A stretch of DNA of 64,000 nt. It comes from Odontesthes bonariensis (taxonomy: Eukaryota > Chordata > Actinopteri > Atheriniformes > Atherinopsidae). The DNA lies in the NCBI RefSeq assembly GCF_027942865.1, contig NC_134510.1, positions 26,405,209 to 26,469,208 on the forward strand. Reading direction: 5' to 3'. The translations under genes and the position numbers were made by a program. Every line of letters starts with the position of its first letter. Positions within the stretch are counted from its first letter, which is position 1. The notes beneath the pieces were generated by a model. It had not been told where the DNA came from. It did no database searches and worked only from the letters and a program-made list of their open reading frames with translations. Shown one piece after another: positions 13,231 to 25,912 of this stretch.

Positions 13231-13855
13231 CTGCAAGCGGTGAAGAAGGGGCTCAGTTGAACAAGGCTCAGTCATCATGACAATATGTTCTAGGCTTGTT
13301 AAAGTTACTATGCAATGAAGTTTAATGTTCAATGATGTTATATGATATGTGTTGTAGTAGGTTATACATCAGTATCTGACCAATCAATGACCAAAAAGCA
13401 GATTTGTAGGTGTACTTAAAGGTGGTCAATTCCTAAATGCTGAGAACTTATCCTGCACATGGGGTTGTATACTAATCAAATGCTTCATGAAAATTTTTAT
13501 TTCAACAGAGCTGAAGCAGAATGGTGGGAGATCAGGCCGCTGAAGCAGACCTTTGGAGAAAACTGGGCTTGTCGTGCCTGAAGATCCTCTGTGTCAATTA
13601 GGAAGAGGATTGGAAAGAACTGAGCTTTGAACTGAGCTTGATCCAAGCAATCCCTCTGCGAGGCTCACAGTTAAAAAGTTACTCACACACACACAAACTC
13701 TTACTTCTACCCCTTGATGGTATGGGACATGAGGCACAGGCCTGAAGTTTGGTGAAAAGAAGCAGAGGACCGTCTCCAGTGAGCGAGCCAGATCACAAAA
13801 CTTTTTTTTTTTTTTCCAGTTCTAGATGCTGTTAAAACTACAATTTAAGATATCT

Positions 13856-13903
<48 letters not shown>

Positions 13904-16109
13904 CAGAACACTTTATAGACATGGATGTGTAGATACACCTGAGAGTGTGTGGGTGAAACCTCAGAGCTGTTTTCTTCATCTTGTTGAGACATTTTCCCTT
14001 TGGTTAGAGCCATGTGACTCGGTGGGTGAGTGAATCTTTAAGTTATTCTTTTCATCTCATCCAACCTGAACTTCCTCTTGACATAAACACTGTAAGCCTT
14101 CAAATTCTAATCGGTGTCAGATCTGTTTCAACTCGAGGCCTAAGTTCGCTCTGTGCTGGGGGTATGCGTGCGTCACTCACACTGAGGTGGTCTTTCCTAC
14201 AGCTGATGTTTAATCACATCTAATGCATCTGAATATGTGGGGTAGGCTTTGTGAGGGAAAATGCCCCTCACGTGGAAACAACTGAGCTCAGAGCTTAAAG
14301 GGACTCTGATACGTATGTTAATAAGGATGAGCTTGGAAAATAGTCAAATCAGGTTTTTTCTTTAGAAGTTCAGCAGATGAGTAGTTTGTTCCTGTGTCAT
14401 GTTCCCACTGTGTAAGTTCTGCTCTTGTCTCAGACCAACTTTATCTTCTGAACTGATATCAGTATTTAGCATTTATACTGAGTAAACTCTTTCTGAATTT
14501 TTTGTAAGCGCTGCTGTGGTTTAATTTCAATAACTGATATGATTCTACCATGGTATTTTACATAAGTAGGTGATGCTATATAATGTTCCACTGAGTCTTA
14601 CTGGCAGAGGAAGCAGATAAAAACGCTGCTCTGCTGAGAAATATCCAAATTTTCTCATGTCAGCATTTTGTTGAGCGCTGAAGCTAGATGTGCACATGAT
14701 GTGTGTTTGTGGGAACTGTGCTTGCTATTTGATGAATAACGCTTCCTTACGATATGTTTGTCATCTCAACAACAAACTGAGAAAAGGATGCTGAAAATCT
14801 TTGCGTTTCTTGCACTTCAATGATTGGCATTGCCTCATCTATGTTTTCCACAGGGTTTTGCAGTGATCCAAGATAAAGTCAAATGTTCTGTTAAATGCAC
14901 ACACCCGGCACATTTACAGTAACACAGCGAGCCTTCTCTGCAAAGGCAGCTGCTGAGGTGAGCTGAATGTGAATGGAATCTAAGTTTTAACAATGTTTTG
15001 GTTGGGTTAAATTTCCGCAAACTGTCAGACACATTAGTGAGACTGAAATATTGACAAAGTTGAGCTTTGCTGTGTTTGTTTCTTTGAAAATGACAAAATA
15101 TTCCATTCAGCTCTTTACAACAGTAAGACTGAAAGTACACACATCTGTCAGCGTGTGCGTGTGTTTGTGCATATGTACGGGCTGACAAAAAAATAAAGGC
15201 TTAATGAATGCAGATGTTTGTGTTTTCAGTCCTAATGCTGGTTCAACTTTAAACCTGACTAAAGCTGGTTAGGTGCATAAATGCATAACAAATAAACCAT
15301 TCTTTTAACATTTTAAGATAGATTAGAGATCCATTTCTGCATTTTTTGTTTTGTTTTTTTAGATGAAAAAGGACAGGAGCCTTTTCCTCTGTTACTTATT
15401 CAATTAAGAAATGGCAGTTAATAGGAATGTAAGAGTTCAAGATAAGAGATAGAAGAACAAGATAAAGTTTGAGAGAGCTGCTTTTTGGGTTGTTAGAAAG
15501 GCAAATCAAAACTTGTTTGATTGAGAGGATAAGATGATCGGGAAGATTTGCCTCCCACTTGAGTTGCGGTGACCTATTTTACTGAGCAGCCATTTATTGA
15601 AATTGAATCAGCAGAAAGATCAGATGTTTGCAAATGAAGAGCTAAAGAAGCCTGATGCATCTGGGAATCAAGTCGACCGATGAAGCTCAGAGAAAAGGAT
15701 GCATTGTTTCGTGGAATGATGCTCTGAGCTTGCACTGCAGCTGACAGCACGGGGAACATTTCACTGGTGGACAACCGTCACATTCTCCTTAAAAAAAACG
15801 CTGGAGATTAGAGGTGGAGAGCTTCTTCATTGTAAACACACTAAAAATCAACATTTTACAACCTCAAAAGGCTGATGGTCCTGGCAGGGTGCTCACGTTT
15901 GACATTCTTCAAAGTCTGTAGACACTCTTCAAAAGAGCAGAACATGCAAGACCAGCCAAGACTTTTACTGAATGAGAAGGCTTCTGCATGCAGAAGGGCA
16001 AGTGAGACTGGAAATGCTTTTCAAAGAAATTGTTATTATTTTGGAAATTAGGTGATCTTTTACCCACAAACAGAGGCTTTTCACAGTAAACGGAACTTTG
16101 ACCAATGGG
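13231..16109. other. Intergenic DNA, nothing coding recognised
   Basis: Apart from the GATA microsatellite at 13856-13903 this 2.9-kb stretch shows only short unsupported frames. I looked for TNFR-type cysteine modules, because TNFRSF1A, LTBR and CD27 sit here in mammals, and found none. Confidence 0.5.
13856..13903. repeat. (GATA)n microsatellite
   Basis: About 11 tandem AGAT/GATA units with one terminal AGAC variant lie in the intergenic region between the LAG3-like gene and mrpl51. Confidence 0.95.
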
Positions 16110-16114
16110 AATTT

Positions 16115-16390
16115 TGGGTGGCATTGTGATGCAGTGGTTAAAACTGCGAGAAGCTTCCTTTCTTTCTAGGCCTGATCCTTTCTGGGAGGAGTTTTGCAAG
16201 GTGTCCTTTTGCCTTAATGGGTATTTCTCTGTTTGTCTTGGTTACATGCTTCTTAACTGGTGATTCTAAAGGTCTCAGGTCTGAGTATGAGAAGGTATGA
16301 TTGTTGGTGTCTTTGTGTTAGCTCTTAAATAAAATGTCAGCCTGTCCATGGTTTAACCATTCTCTCCCAAAGCCAGAGACAGTCTCCACC
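16115..16390 (+). repeat. Degraded tRNA-derived SINE
   Basis: It begins with a decayed head ('gggtggcattgtgatgcagt', 'ggttaaaactgcgagaag') resembling the 'ggcggcacggtggtgcagtg' start of a fish SINE. It continues through 'gggaggagttttgcaagg', 'taactggtgattctaaa' and 'tgtcagcctgtccatgg'. It is heavily mutated. Confidence 0.6.
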
Positions 16391-16689
16391 TCCGGAATAA
16401 TATAATGACCCAATCAGAAGAGGAAAAAAGAGTATCTACAAATAAAACTCTGAGCATAAGAAACAATCAAGTAAGTATTTGCACCAGAAATAGAAATGGG
16501 CTTATCAATATAAGTTGACCAAATTTAAAGTCTACATACGTTGTGTATCATATCAAATTATGTTTCCCCTCTCAAGTTGAAAATTTTGTCAACGTTGACT
16601 TAATAATAATAATCTTTCTTTTGGGTAAAATTAATGGATTCTTTTTTTTTATTTCTCTCTTAAGTCACATTGAAAATGGAAGACAAACA

Positions 16690-16779
16690 GCTTGACATAT
16701 ATAAATATATATGTATATATGTAAATACACATATATATATATGTCTGTGTGTGTGTGTGTGTGCGGGGGGGGGGGGGGG
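16690..16779. repeat. Compound simple repeat (TA)n-(GT)n-poly(G)
   Basis: An AT-alternating stretch passes into a GT run and then a homopolymer of about 14 G (to 16779). Homopolymers of this length are prone to sequencing error. Confidence 0.9.
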
Positions 16780-17625
16780 TCATAAAATTATGCAATGTAA
16801 TTTGTATTCATTCGGCTCTGCCTGCAGTACATATATAGTATTTAGTGTATATCTACTGTATGCATTTCTGCAGGTTTTATGGTTAAAGGTCACTTAGCTT
16901 ACCCTGTTCTTCTTCATCTTTTCATAGCAGTGATGTAGGTATTTGAAACTGTCATGTTGGTGCAGAGACTTTTTACACTCACTTTTTATCCACTCACCAG
17001 TTTGTTTGTACACCACTGACTGTATGAAAAAAATATACATGGCGTAGGTAGGCTATACCTTGGTTCAATTTAGACGTTTGCTGACCAACTAAGAAAGTCC
17101 AGTTTGTTTTGGATTAAATCCTCTGGTACCAGTGTCTCCCTCTACTGGATAAAAAGAAAAATAAGATGTGCAAAGTTTTTTGTTTTTTTACTTTGCGCTG
17201 CTCAGAGTAATACACCACTCTGGCGCTGCTAAACCGACAATACGGTAATTGCGCGTTGCATTGTGGGACACAGAGTAGCATGGAAGCGGCCACTAAGAGC
17301 ATGTCGCGGTGTCAATAACATAACAATTTAAGTGTTACATCCCCATAATTGATTGTCCGTCATAGTATTAACAAAACTCAACTGGAATAAGGTTGGCACC
17401 ACGCGTGGAAACAGGTAACTGTCACAGCACCGACTCTAACACAATGTGCTAGTTGAAGCTAAAGCTAAGGGTCAATGTAAAGAGAAAGCTAACGAGGCTA
17501 ACGCTGTTATGATAGAGGGTAAAATCCGTCTGTCCACAGGTGCAGGAGATTAAGCAGGTGTCGAACGTCCTGTCTACATGATATTTCAATAATGTGTATA
17601 TGATTTATCGTCGATAACTCAGGAA

Positions 17626-19857
17626 ATGTCTGTACTGGGAGGTTTGCTGAGGGCTGGAGCGTCCTTGTGTCAGTCTGCTGGGACTCTGCTGCACACAGCC
17701 AGGACAGTTTCAACAGGTGAGAGCTGTCACCGCTTCCAGTAACGATATGTTGACTTCATATGATTTTAACGCGAATGCTTGGCCGTCAGATTGCATAAAA
17801 TCATGCCAGAAACAAACCACACAAGGATAGAACAGATCAAAAGTATTTATCTGTTTTCAAGTTAAGGAGTGTAGAAATGAATATAAAGAAGAAACAATAA
17901 ATCACCTTAGATCAACTCATTTACATGAGCTTTATGTTGACACTGATCAGCCATAACATTAAAACCACTGACAGGTGAAGTGAGCAACACTTCTTATCTT
18001 TATCCAATGTAATGTTCTGCTGGGAAGTCCTGCATCCTGGGACTTGCATGGATTTCATTTTGACATCTACCTAAACATTTCTGCACACCAATCCCCCCAT
18101 AGCCATACAGTATGACAACGCCACTCCCCTAATAAGCAGCTTTTTGCACTGAGCCTTGCAAAAACAGCTTAGCAAGGGTTAAAAAGCATTTCAAAGAGCC
18201 CAAGGTGTTCCCCTGACCTCTAAACTCTCCCGATACCAGTTTGATGGGATCTGATACTGTCCATGGGTAACAAGCCCAATACACACAGACCCAATACACA
18301 AAAGAGCTCTGACCAGTCTGGTCAGTGACTGGAGTGACTGGTCAGAGCTCTTTTGGCAGGATGAGGAGAGCACACTCTTCATTAGGCAGGTGGTCATAAT
18401 GTTGTGAAAGTTGCATTCATTTGTCTCTTAGAAACTTGTTTTGAGGGGTGTCTTCTCCAACACATCACAAAGATTATCAGTGGGGTTAAGGTGTTGGTTC
18501 TGACCTTCATTTTAGGACATGTTATCTTCGTTAGTTTTATCATTATCTTAGTTAAACCAGGCGGTACCTATTGGACAGTGTTAGCTTGATTCTTTCATTG
18601 GAAGCTCAAGAACAAGCCGGAGTAATCTCAAGTTAAATAAAGTTTTTATTGGTGGTCACACGTGAAGCATATCAGCGCTGGACCCGGACCGACAGACCTC
18701 TCGGAGGAAATTTGTTAGACCGAGCCCCGATTTCCGGGTACATTTCGTATTTATATGACTCATTATTTCTCATAGGTTGGACTTACACTCGACCGAGTAT
18801 GATTGGACATGAGTAGGTTCAACACCATCACCGTCATGTTCTCTGGATAAGCCAAACAATGTGTGTGTGTGAATCTTGCACCTGCTTTCCCAGGCTAATT
18901 GTTTTGTCTCACTATGCTTGGATCATTTAAGGTCATATATCGTGTGCATAGTGGAAAAGTACAGAGACTATTTAATATGCATTTATAATGTCTAAGAACA
19001 AAGCCAATTTTAACAACAGGCACTGTATAAGCTTATGTACTGTAAAAACTTTAAAATATTTCTTCTGTACTTTTAATATTATTCTAGTTCTTAGAATGTT
19101 TGTAATGAATTTTTGCAGCACTAAATGTACTGTAAAGTGTCAAATACACTCACTCAAAACTGTGTTTTATTTTTCAGGTTCATGCTGCCAGATTAGGATG
19201 CATGCTATTCCTCAGCCAAAGCAGGTCGACAGGTGGACTGAGAAGAGGAGCATGTATGGAGTTTATGATAACATAGGCATCTTAGGTAAGTGTCCTCAGG
19301 TTTTTAATCAAAGCATGTAATTAAACTGAAAGGGTTTACAGCACTTCTGTCGATTCGGGCAGTTTTTCTTCTTCAAATTATTTCACTGCTTGTTGGAGAA
19401 CAAAAGAGCCGAGTCCTAGTCTGAGTTAGTGGATTTGACTTCTCCAGAAAAAGGCGGAGCGTCAGTAAATGTATACACAGTCTTACTACATTCTCAAATA
19501 AGTGGAGGTTAAATCCTTTGGTTGAGAGGGAAGAGAAAGTTATCAAGTGTTTTAAGAGTTTAAGGAAATTACCATCCTGGTTCAGACTGAGCGTTTCCCA
19601 CTCTTGAGCTGAGCAGACACTCACACACAAATCTTTGTTTTTCTTTGTTTGTGTTTTCAGGGGACTTTAAAGCTCATCCCAAAGACCTAATTGTTGCCCC
19701 CTGCTGGTTGAAAGCATTTAAAGGAAACGAACTGCAGCGAGCAATTAGAAAAAAGAAGATGGTGGGAGACAGAATGTTGACTCTGGAGAGACACAACTTG
19801 GAGAAGAGGATCCGCTTCCTCTACAGACGCTTCAACCGCACCGGCAAAGGCCGCTAA
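17626..19857 (+). CDS. mrpl51: Mitochondrial large-subunit ribosomal protein mL51 (MRPL51)
   Basis: A structural protein of the 39S mitoribosomal subunit, imported into the matrix. Three exons, 17626-17716, 19178-19285 and 19661-19857, join in phase to 131 aa, close to the family's usual length (about 128). The N-terminus is Arg/Ser/Ala-rich without acidic residues ([20 protein letters not shown]), as expected for a mitochondrial presequence. The conserved body reads [20 protein letters not shown], then [18 protein letters not shown] and a basic end [16 protein letters not shown]. The start is the first ATG of the frame before a good donor. A polyadenylation signal AATAAA lies at 20043-20048. 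The first intron carries a deleted Tc1 element. vamp1 follows in the same orientation, as in mammals. Confidence 0.96.
17941..18406 (+). mobile_element. Internally deleted Tc1-like element in mrpl51 intron 1
   Basis: The left end 'cactgatcagccataacatt' and right end 'ttaggcaggtggtcataatg' match the termini of a well-known teleost Tc1 family of about 1.2 kb. Only about 466 bp remain, with relics such as 'gttctgctgggaagtcctgc' and 'ctacctaaacatt'. It is non-autonomous or dead. Confidence 0.8.
18590..18970. repeat. Unclassified, possibly LTR-derived segment in mrpl51 intron 1
   Basis: This block has a composition unlike its flanks (CG-containing, 'ggacccggaccgacagacct') and an embedded 'aataaagtttttattgg'. 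That is suggestive of a solo LTR, but no terminal TG..CA ends or target duplication could be fixed. The call is tentative. Confidence 0.25.
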
Positions 19858-21119
19858 CGCTGATCAAAAGCCTTTAAAGACTGTCGGGAGTTCAGCGCTG
19901 CGATTTCATCGTGTCACGGTTCACAAATGATAAAGAAAATATTTCTGTGTTTCGGACTTTATGTATTTGTTAATTGTTTATTTTTAACTTACTAACAATT
20001 TTTCCAAACACAAAATATGATACGAAAAACATGATAATACATAATAAATATGGCACAGAATAGGTGACTGTTTTTTTTTTTTTTGTTCCTGCAAACCAAC
20101 TTGATTTGCTTTACTTTATAGACTGACGAGTTCTGCCTTTATCTTACTTGAAGGGTTCTTGACAATCAGCTGAGAATGTCAGAGAGAGGGTTTGAAAGGT
20201 AGAGAATCCACTAAAGTAGCAAAAATCAGATGAGTTGATCACTGAGAATGGTCTAAAGTCAGTGGGATATTTCTACAAAGCAAAAAACACGTGTTGCCGG
20301 CTTGTATTTTCACAGTTACTACACTGTAGGGCCAAAAGACGCACTCTAAATGATTGTCAAGTTATGAACACTTATTACACTGATTAAAGTAAACTGACTA
20401 TTACTGATTATCTTGTTTAAATGGCAACCATCAAAGGACGGTATCATTTAAATAGCAAGTGAGCAACATTGAGGAGGATGGGTACAATCAAACTGTCGAA
20501 ACAAAGTTGCCTCCATAGAGTCTTGTCCTATAAGCACTTTTCCTTGAGCTTGCTGGAAAACATGAAATTGATGAATGAAGGACGGAAAACTCTGGTATCA
20601 GCCGTAAAGTTGATTCAGCAGCACTGAAACTGCAGCTGTTTAGAAAACATTCCGCAAACATCGCTTTAGATACATTCTTCTTAACATGTTGTGTTAAGAT
20701 ATAACACAAGATATATACTCATTATCAGGGTTGATAATTCATAAATGCTGAAGGAAAAATCCAACAAAAATAAAAGATGCTGTTACACACGTGCCGCTCA
20801 CACTCAACTTTGTGTCCCCATTTGTTTCCATGCATTTACAATATCTATTTACATGAATCCCAGTCAGGGGATTACGGTATGAAAATAATCGAGCACCACT
20901 TTGAGTATCGCTGCCATATGGAATTGTTGGGTGAATTTCTATCTTTTCCTTTCAGAAAGGATGGTCCTTCATTTTCTAGGAGATATTGAAGCCCTGTAGT
21001 ATTGAGAGGATTCAACCAGCCCTTAACATGGCTGCCACTCAGATGCTTTTAGGTCATCTTACTCAGGAAACTTCTGTAGCAAAAAAAGAAGACTACTCGA
21101 ACAGATGTGTTGAAAGCAT
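19858..21119. other. mrpl51 3' UTR and spacer
   Basis: The mrpl51 3' UTR runs to about 20060 (AATAAA at 20043-20048, followed by a T-rich stretch). The rest of the 1.2 kb shows no exon or repeat that I can identify. Confidence 0.5.
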
Positions 21120-21680
21120 AAAAAGTGGGCAAGCATACTGAGGGACTTTAATATGACTGGACAACTGGGTCAGAGCATCTCTAATTCTGTCGCTCTCGTG
21201 ACATGTTCCCAGTATTGGTCATTGCCGACCAAAAGTGGTCCCATGAAAGATCACTGATGACAGTCTGGTGGGTGAAACTCTTATTGCTGATTCTAGTAGA
21301 AAGGTGTCATCATAAGAACAGGCAAACTGCAGGGGTAGTGTGGTTCTCTGGACAATGTTCTGCTGGGAACTTGGCGTCCAGGCATTGATTTGCATTTTTG
21401 TTCAGCATCTACAGCCTGAGAAAAGATTCTTAGAGACCATGCACATTCCTTTATAGCAACAGTGTTCTCTGGAGGCTGTATGGCTGAACAACATGCCACA
21501 TTGTAAATCAAAATGTAGTTTAAGGTGTCGACTTGACCTCCAAATGATCTCGTTCTGATTCCAATCAAACATCTGTTGGATGTTTTGGAAAATCATGTTG
21601 AAGCACCTTGTAATTTGCAGGACTTCGCGGATCTGTGGCTAACAACGTTCGCCTGATTCTACAGAACACGTTCAAGGCTA
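21120..21680 (+). mobile_element. Tc1-like transposon remnant, same family as at 17941
   Basis: The motifs 'gggtcagagcatctctaa', 'gaccaaaagtggtcccatga', 'acaatgttctgctgggaact', 'tgacctccaaatgatctcg' and 'acttcgcggatctg' run in the order of the fish Tc1 transposase gene. There are stops and deletions throughout and the ends are lost. Confidence 0.8.
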
Positions 21681-22588
21681 ACAAGTCCGTGCCTCCATTT
21701 TTCTTTTTGCTGTATGCTGCTCTACGGGAAGATTTTCTTACAGATGTTAGATCCTGGCTGGAGAGGTTTACTCGAGAGCATCGGTGAGCTCAGCTCGGTG
21801 ATAAGAGCATGCTCAGCCAAGCTCCTCTGCATCAGGCTTTGATTGGGATCTCTTCAGACCATGTTCAAACAGAAGGCCCAAAACAGATGGCTGGACACAT
21901 ACATTCATTTAACAAACAAAGGGATAACACGACTAAATCATTATGTTTGACTTTTTTGTGACTTTACACTTAAAGGGTCTAAAAAAGTATTCACATAAAA
22001 TATTATTAAAATTCTTCTTGTAGCTCTGACAGATGTGAAACAATGAATAAATCAAGCATGCTTCCAAAAACCATACAAACGAGTAGGATTGCATTTGTAT
22101 ATCATTTAGGCTTATGTTTGTAGTATAGTTATATCTACTATTTCTTCTGTCTTTGAAACCTTTCTCTTATCTTCAGTGACTGACATCACTGTTCCTCTTA
22201 CACCTGAGCAGAGTTGAATCACAGTGGAAAAGATGTTGTAGCCTCAAAGATGACATCGCTGGGAATCAAAGAAGAGATATTGCAAAGGGAAATGTGATAC
22301 AAGAGCAGGAGGAGGAAGCTGGGAGAACCCCAGGCCAGAGAGGAAACAGTCGAGTCAACACTCTGTAGGCTTTCACTGTACCGCAGTGTCGTCCCGCCGC
22401 CCTATCCGACGTGGAGAGCTGCAGCACTGCAAAGTGTAAGGGGAGATAGGGGAGGGGAGGGGGTACTGCACTGTCGTTACGAGTCCAAGTGGAGACGGTA
22501 GGAGAGACGCATTATTGCAGTTGCCTACAGTGCCGTAACACTTTGCACGGACGAAACTACCGCACTTCCCACAAGAGAGAGAGGGAGG

Positions 22589-22635
<47 letters not shown>

Positions 22636-23245
22636 GAGAAGGAGACAGAAACCAAAGACAGACAGCAGATATCTATTGTCTGCACTTTTTCCTCTTAATT
22701 TTGAAATTGCTGGAATTCGTTGGAAGCTTTCAGTAGAGGCAACTTCCCAAGCAGCCAATTAGCACTGCGTCTCAGTCAGCATCCAGGATCAGCTCCAAAT
22801 ACTCAGCATCACTTGGAGCTGGATGCAGCCCTGCAGGAACCTAAACAGCCGTGGATTTCTCTTAGATGGATTATAACTAAGAAGCGCTTTTCCTTTGAGC
22901 TCCATCACTTCCTGTTCTCCCAACCAGCCACACAGTGAGTTATCACCCGACCTGTATACGTGGCTCTGTATTGCGGTACTTTGCTGACGACTTGCAGTAT
23001 AAATGCATCGCTAGAAGAACGGCTCCACTGCGCCAAGAAGACTTCCACGCCCATACTTACTGAAACCTCTTTGCTAATTAAAATCGGTGACATTTTTTGA
23101 TACAGGCACCTGCACATTTGCATCCTTTTTGGTCTGTGATCTTGCTCTTTTTTCCATTTCGCGTTGTACTTCAGACCCCCCTCTCCTGCCTCACAGCCAC
23201 CCCTCCTCCGCTGCCTGTGAGTCAGTTCAAACAGCTGCATAGAAG
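21681..23245 (+). promoter_or_regulatory. Probable vamp1 promoter and 5' UTR region
   Basis: Between the Tc1 remnant and the vamp1 start the sequence becomes locally GC-rich (about 22380-22500) and includes the GA run at 22573-22629. No coding exon is visible. The leader exon must end at 23247, where GAAGAT meets gtgagt. The transcription start cannot be placed from sequence alone. Confidence 0.4.
22573..22629. repeat. (GA)n microsatellite near vamp1 5' end
   Basis: A nearly pure GA run of about 55 bp lies about 620 bp upstream of the vamp1 start, within the probable promoter or 5' UTR. Polypurine runs at promoters can be length-variable regulatory elements; that role is inference. Confidence 0.9.
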
Positions 23246-25912
23246 ATGTGAGTATTAATGCGGTTTTTCTACCGCGCTCTTTTCTCAAAAACAACAACAT
23301 AACAACATAAGTGGGTTGGGATCATTACATACTCAGATCTGTTAGTTTCTTTGAATGTGTTTTTTCAAATAGATTATATGAGATTGAGCTGATTTATTTC
23401 TGCTTGATGGATTTTGCTGACGTAAGTGAAATTTTCCACCACCGCTCTACTAAATTATGTATTCAGAGTTTGACTGCTGTCTTTCTAAAGCCTTCAGCTT
23501 TATGTTGAGTTAAAATGCCTTATTTTTTATGCTTCCACCTAATAAAGCCTCTTTATTTAAAAAAAAAAAAAAGTAAATTAATTAAACAGTATCGAGACTT
23601 TAGTGTTTTGAGGTACTTTGGAGTCATCAGCTGGATAATGTTGTTGAGCATAATGATAATTTTCAGCATGTTAACTGGGGTCTGCCGCTAAATTGCTGTA
23701 ATATTTGTCCCCCAGCAGTGACTTTGATATTCCAGCAGCAGCTCCAGTGACTGCCCGCTTTGCAGAGCTTGTTTACACAGTTTTAAATCTCATCCTGACC
23801 CCTTCATCTTCCTCCTGCTGGATTTACCATTCCTTCTTTTGGGCCCCCTTTTTTTTTCACCTCTCACTCCCACCCAACATAACTTAAGAAGTTCTGCCTC
23901 CTCTATTTCTTCCTCACCAAATCTTCTTTCCCATTAGCATCATCCTGGAGAAGAATGTATCATTTTAAATCAGTGGCCATACTTTTTTCATCACACCCAC
24001 TCCCCACATCACTCGCTTGCTGCCCCCTTTAATTTTCTTGCTCCATTTTTTTAGACTTGTGATTCTACATCTCTGTTTTCCGTGCACATTTTGCAGCTTT
24101 TCCTCTTAATTTACACTCTTAACACTTACCCGGAGCAGCGTTTTCACAAAGCACATTTTCCTACAAATTGAGTTCCTCTGCATGTGCCTTAACCCATTCA
24201 GACATAAGGCCCCGTTTGAATAAGCCCTCTAAAAGCAGAGGGGTTTTGGAAAAAAACTTAAAACCGTTTCTTTCATACCTTCTGAAGGAACTGCAAAACA
24301 TGAAATAAAAATCTCAGTTTCAGCCCTCTTTTATAGTAAATTTATGACTTCACCTAATTTTTCTATCATAGTTTTTTTTTTTAAAGTCGTGTCTGGAAAA
24401 TTTTGATGCAATAACGTGTCAGGCCTGAAAGGTTAAATCATGTTGCATCAGATCTGAATCAGTTTAAAACATTTATCTGTTACTAGCATCCACCTTCTTG
24501 GGCTTTTTCAGGTCTGCCCCAGATGCTGCCCCACCAGCTGGAGCTCCAGGTGCTCCAGGTGCACCTGGTGCAGATGGAGCCCCAGGCGGCGCTCCTCCCG
24601 GCCCACCCAACACTTCCAGCAACCGCCGACTACAACAGACACAGGCCCAAGTTGAGGAGGTGAGCTGGACTAAATCAGATTGATTCTGTGACACAGTTTG
24701 ATGTTTCCTGTGTTAGAGTGTTGAAGCCAAGTCCAAAATTATCTGGACTTGTCAGACAACATGTGCACTGCTTTCACTGGGACAGAAATGAGCTAATATT
24801 TAATAATAACTTAAATTAAATAATCATTGGCTTCAATTTGTTAATCATTTACAACTATTCTTTTATCTCTTTTATGATATGTAGCTTCAGAAAAGACCCT
24901 GTACTTTGCTGAAATTGTTCTCGTCATCCCTTTCTCTCCACCACTGCCAAGTGCTGTCTCATTGTTGTTTCTAGGTGGTGGATATCATGCGAGTGAACGT
25001 GGACAAGGTTTTGGACAGGGACCAGAAGCTTTCAGAGCTGGATGACAGAGCGGATGCTCTCCAGGCCGGAGCCTCTCAGTTTGAAAGCTGTGCAGCCAAG
25101 CTAAAAAACAAGTACTGGTGGAAGAACTGCAAGGTATTAGTGTGGGTCCATTACACTGATTGTCAACGGAGAGAAACTAATAATGTAATCTGAGTCTGAG
25201 GCAAGCATATGCCTGGTATTATGTAGTGAGCTGCAGGGAGGAAAAGTTCAAGAATGATGCACCAAGATGACATAAAAATGTTTTAATGAGCTGCTATGGA
25301 AGCCTGGAGTAATGCTTTAGGGTAAAAGGGGAGAAAGACGTCTGTTAAAGTTTTTACTACCAGCTCTGAAATATTAAAGGGATTGTATAACTGAACTACA
25401 AGAAAGACAAACAATCCCAAGTGTCATTGCTTTTCTGTTCTTTTTGAAGGCTTTTATGACATCTTCTGCTTTCTTTTTTCAGATGATGATCATGATGGGT
25501 ATCATTGGAGTCATTGTGGTTGGAATAATATTCCGTAAGTTAAAGATGTTTCATCTTATTAAAAGAAAGATTCATGAGTTTAACTGATTACTTTAAATAG
25601 GAGACAATCATTAGATGCTGGCTTCCCTCCCACGTCACATTTATGCATGTTGCTCTTTGTGCTACCTCAGATTATGTAATTAAATGACACTATTGGTACT
25701 GAGGCTTGACTAATGTTTTTGATGGGAAATTGAATAGAAGATACAGTTCTTTTGATTTCATTGACAGACAATGAAAGATGCACTGTAACACAACATTCCT
25801 TCACAACAAAGAGAGCACAGATTGTTCTCTTGTTTTAAGCAAAGTTTTGCCAGATGTATGAGACTAATGACTTCCGCTTTGTTTTTCATTTGCAGTGTAC
25901 TTCTTCTACTGA
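23246..25912 (+). CDS. vamp1: Synaptobrevin VAMP1, vesicle R-SNARE
   Basis: Vesicle-anchored R-SNARE that zippers with syntaxin and SNAP-25 to drive neurotransmitter release. Coding exons 23246-23247, 24512-24659, 24975-25133, 25483-25534 and 25896-25912 give 125 aa. The start codon is split: exon 1 supplies AT before a gtgagt donor, exon 2 begins with G, giving M-SAPDAAPP. Residues 2-40 are a Pro/Gly/Ala-rich, collagen-like head ([17 protein letters not shown]). The SNARE motif follows ([20 protein letters not shown], then [20 protein letters not shown]) with the zero-layer Arg. Then come the juxtamembrane KYWWKNCK and a C-terminal membrane anchor ([17 protein letters not shown]) ending LYFFY. 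YWWKNCK and synteny with mrpl51 and tapbpl favour VAMP1 over VAMP2. AATAAA at 27868-27873 fits a 2-kb 3' UTR. Confidence 0.95.

Noticed and set aside
13820-13910. GATA repeat considered as a cluster of GATA-factor binding sites regulating the LAG3-like gene.
   Set aside because: It is a pure tandem microsatellite about 2 kb upstream; nothing beyond its repeat unit supports a regulatory role.
15574-16199. Minus-strand frames of 66-96 aa in the lag3-mrpl51 gap considered as missing TNFR or other genes.
   Set aside because: No cysteine module, signal peptide or splice pattern; one overlaps a SINE-like repeat.
22489-22698. Arg-Glu repeat frame near the vamp1 5' end.
   Set aside because: It is the GA microsatellite read as protein.
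24473-24694. Minus-strand Gly/Ala/Pro-rich open frame opposite vamp1 exon 2.
   Set aside because: It is the complement of the GAP-repeat coding exon; GC-rich triplets leave the opposite strand open by chance.
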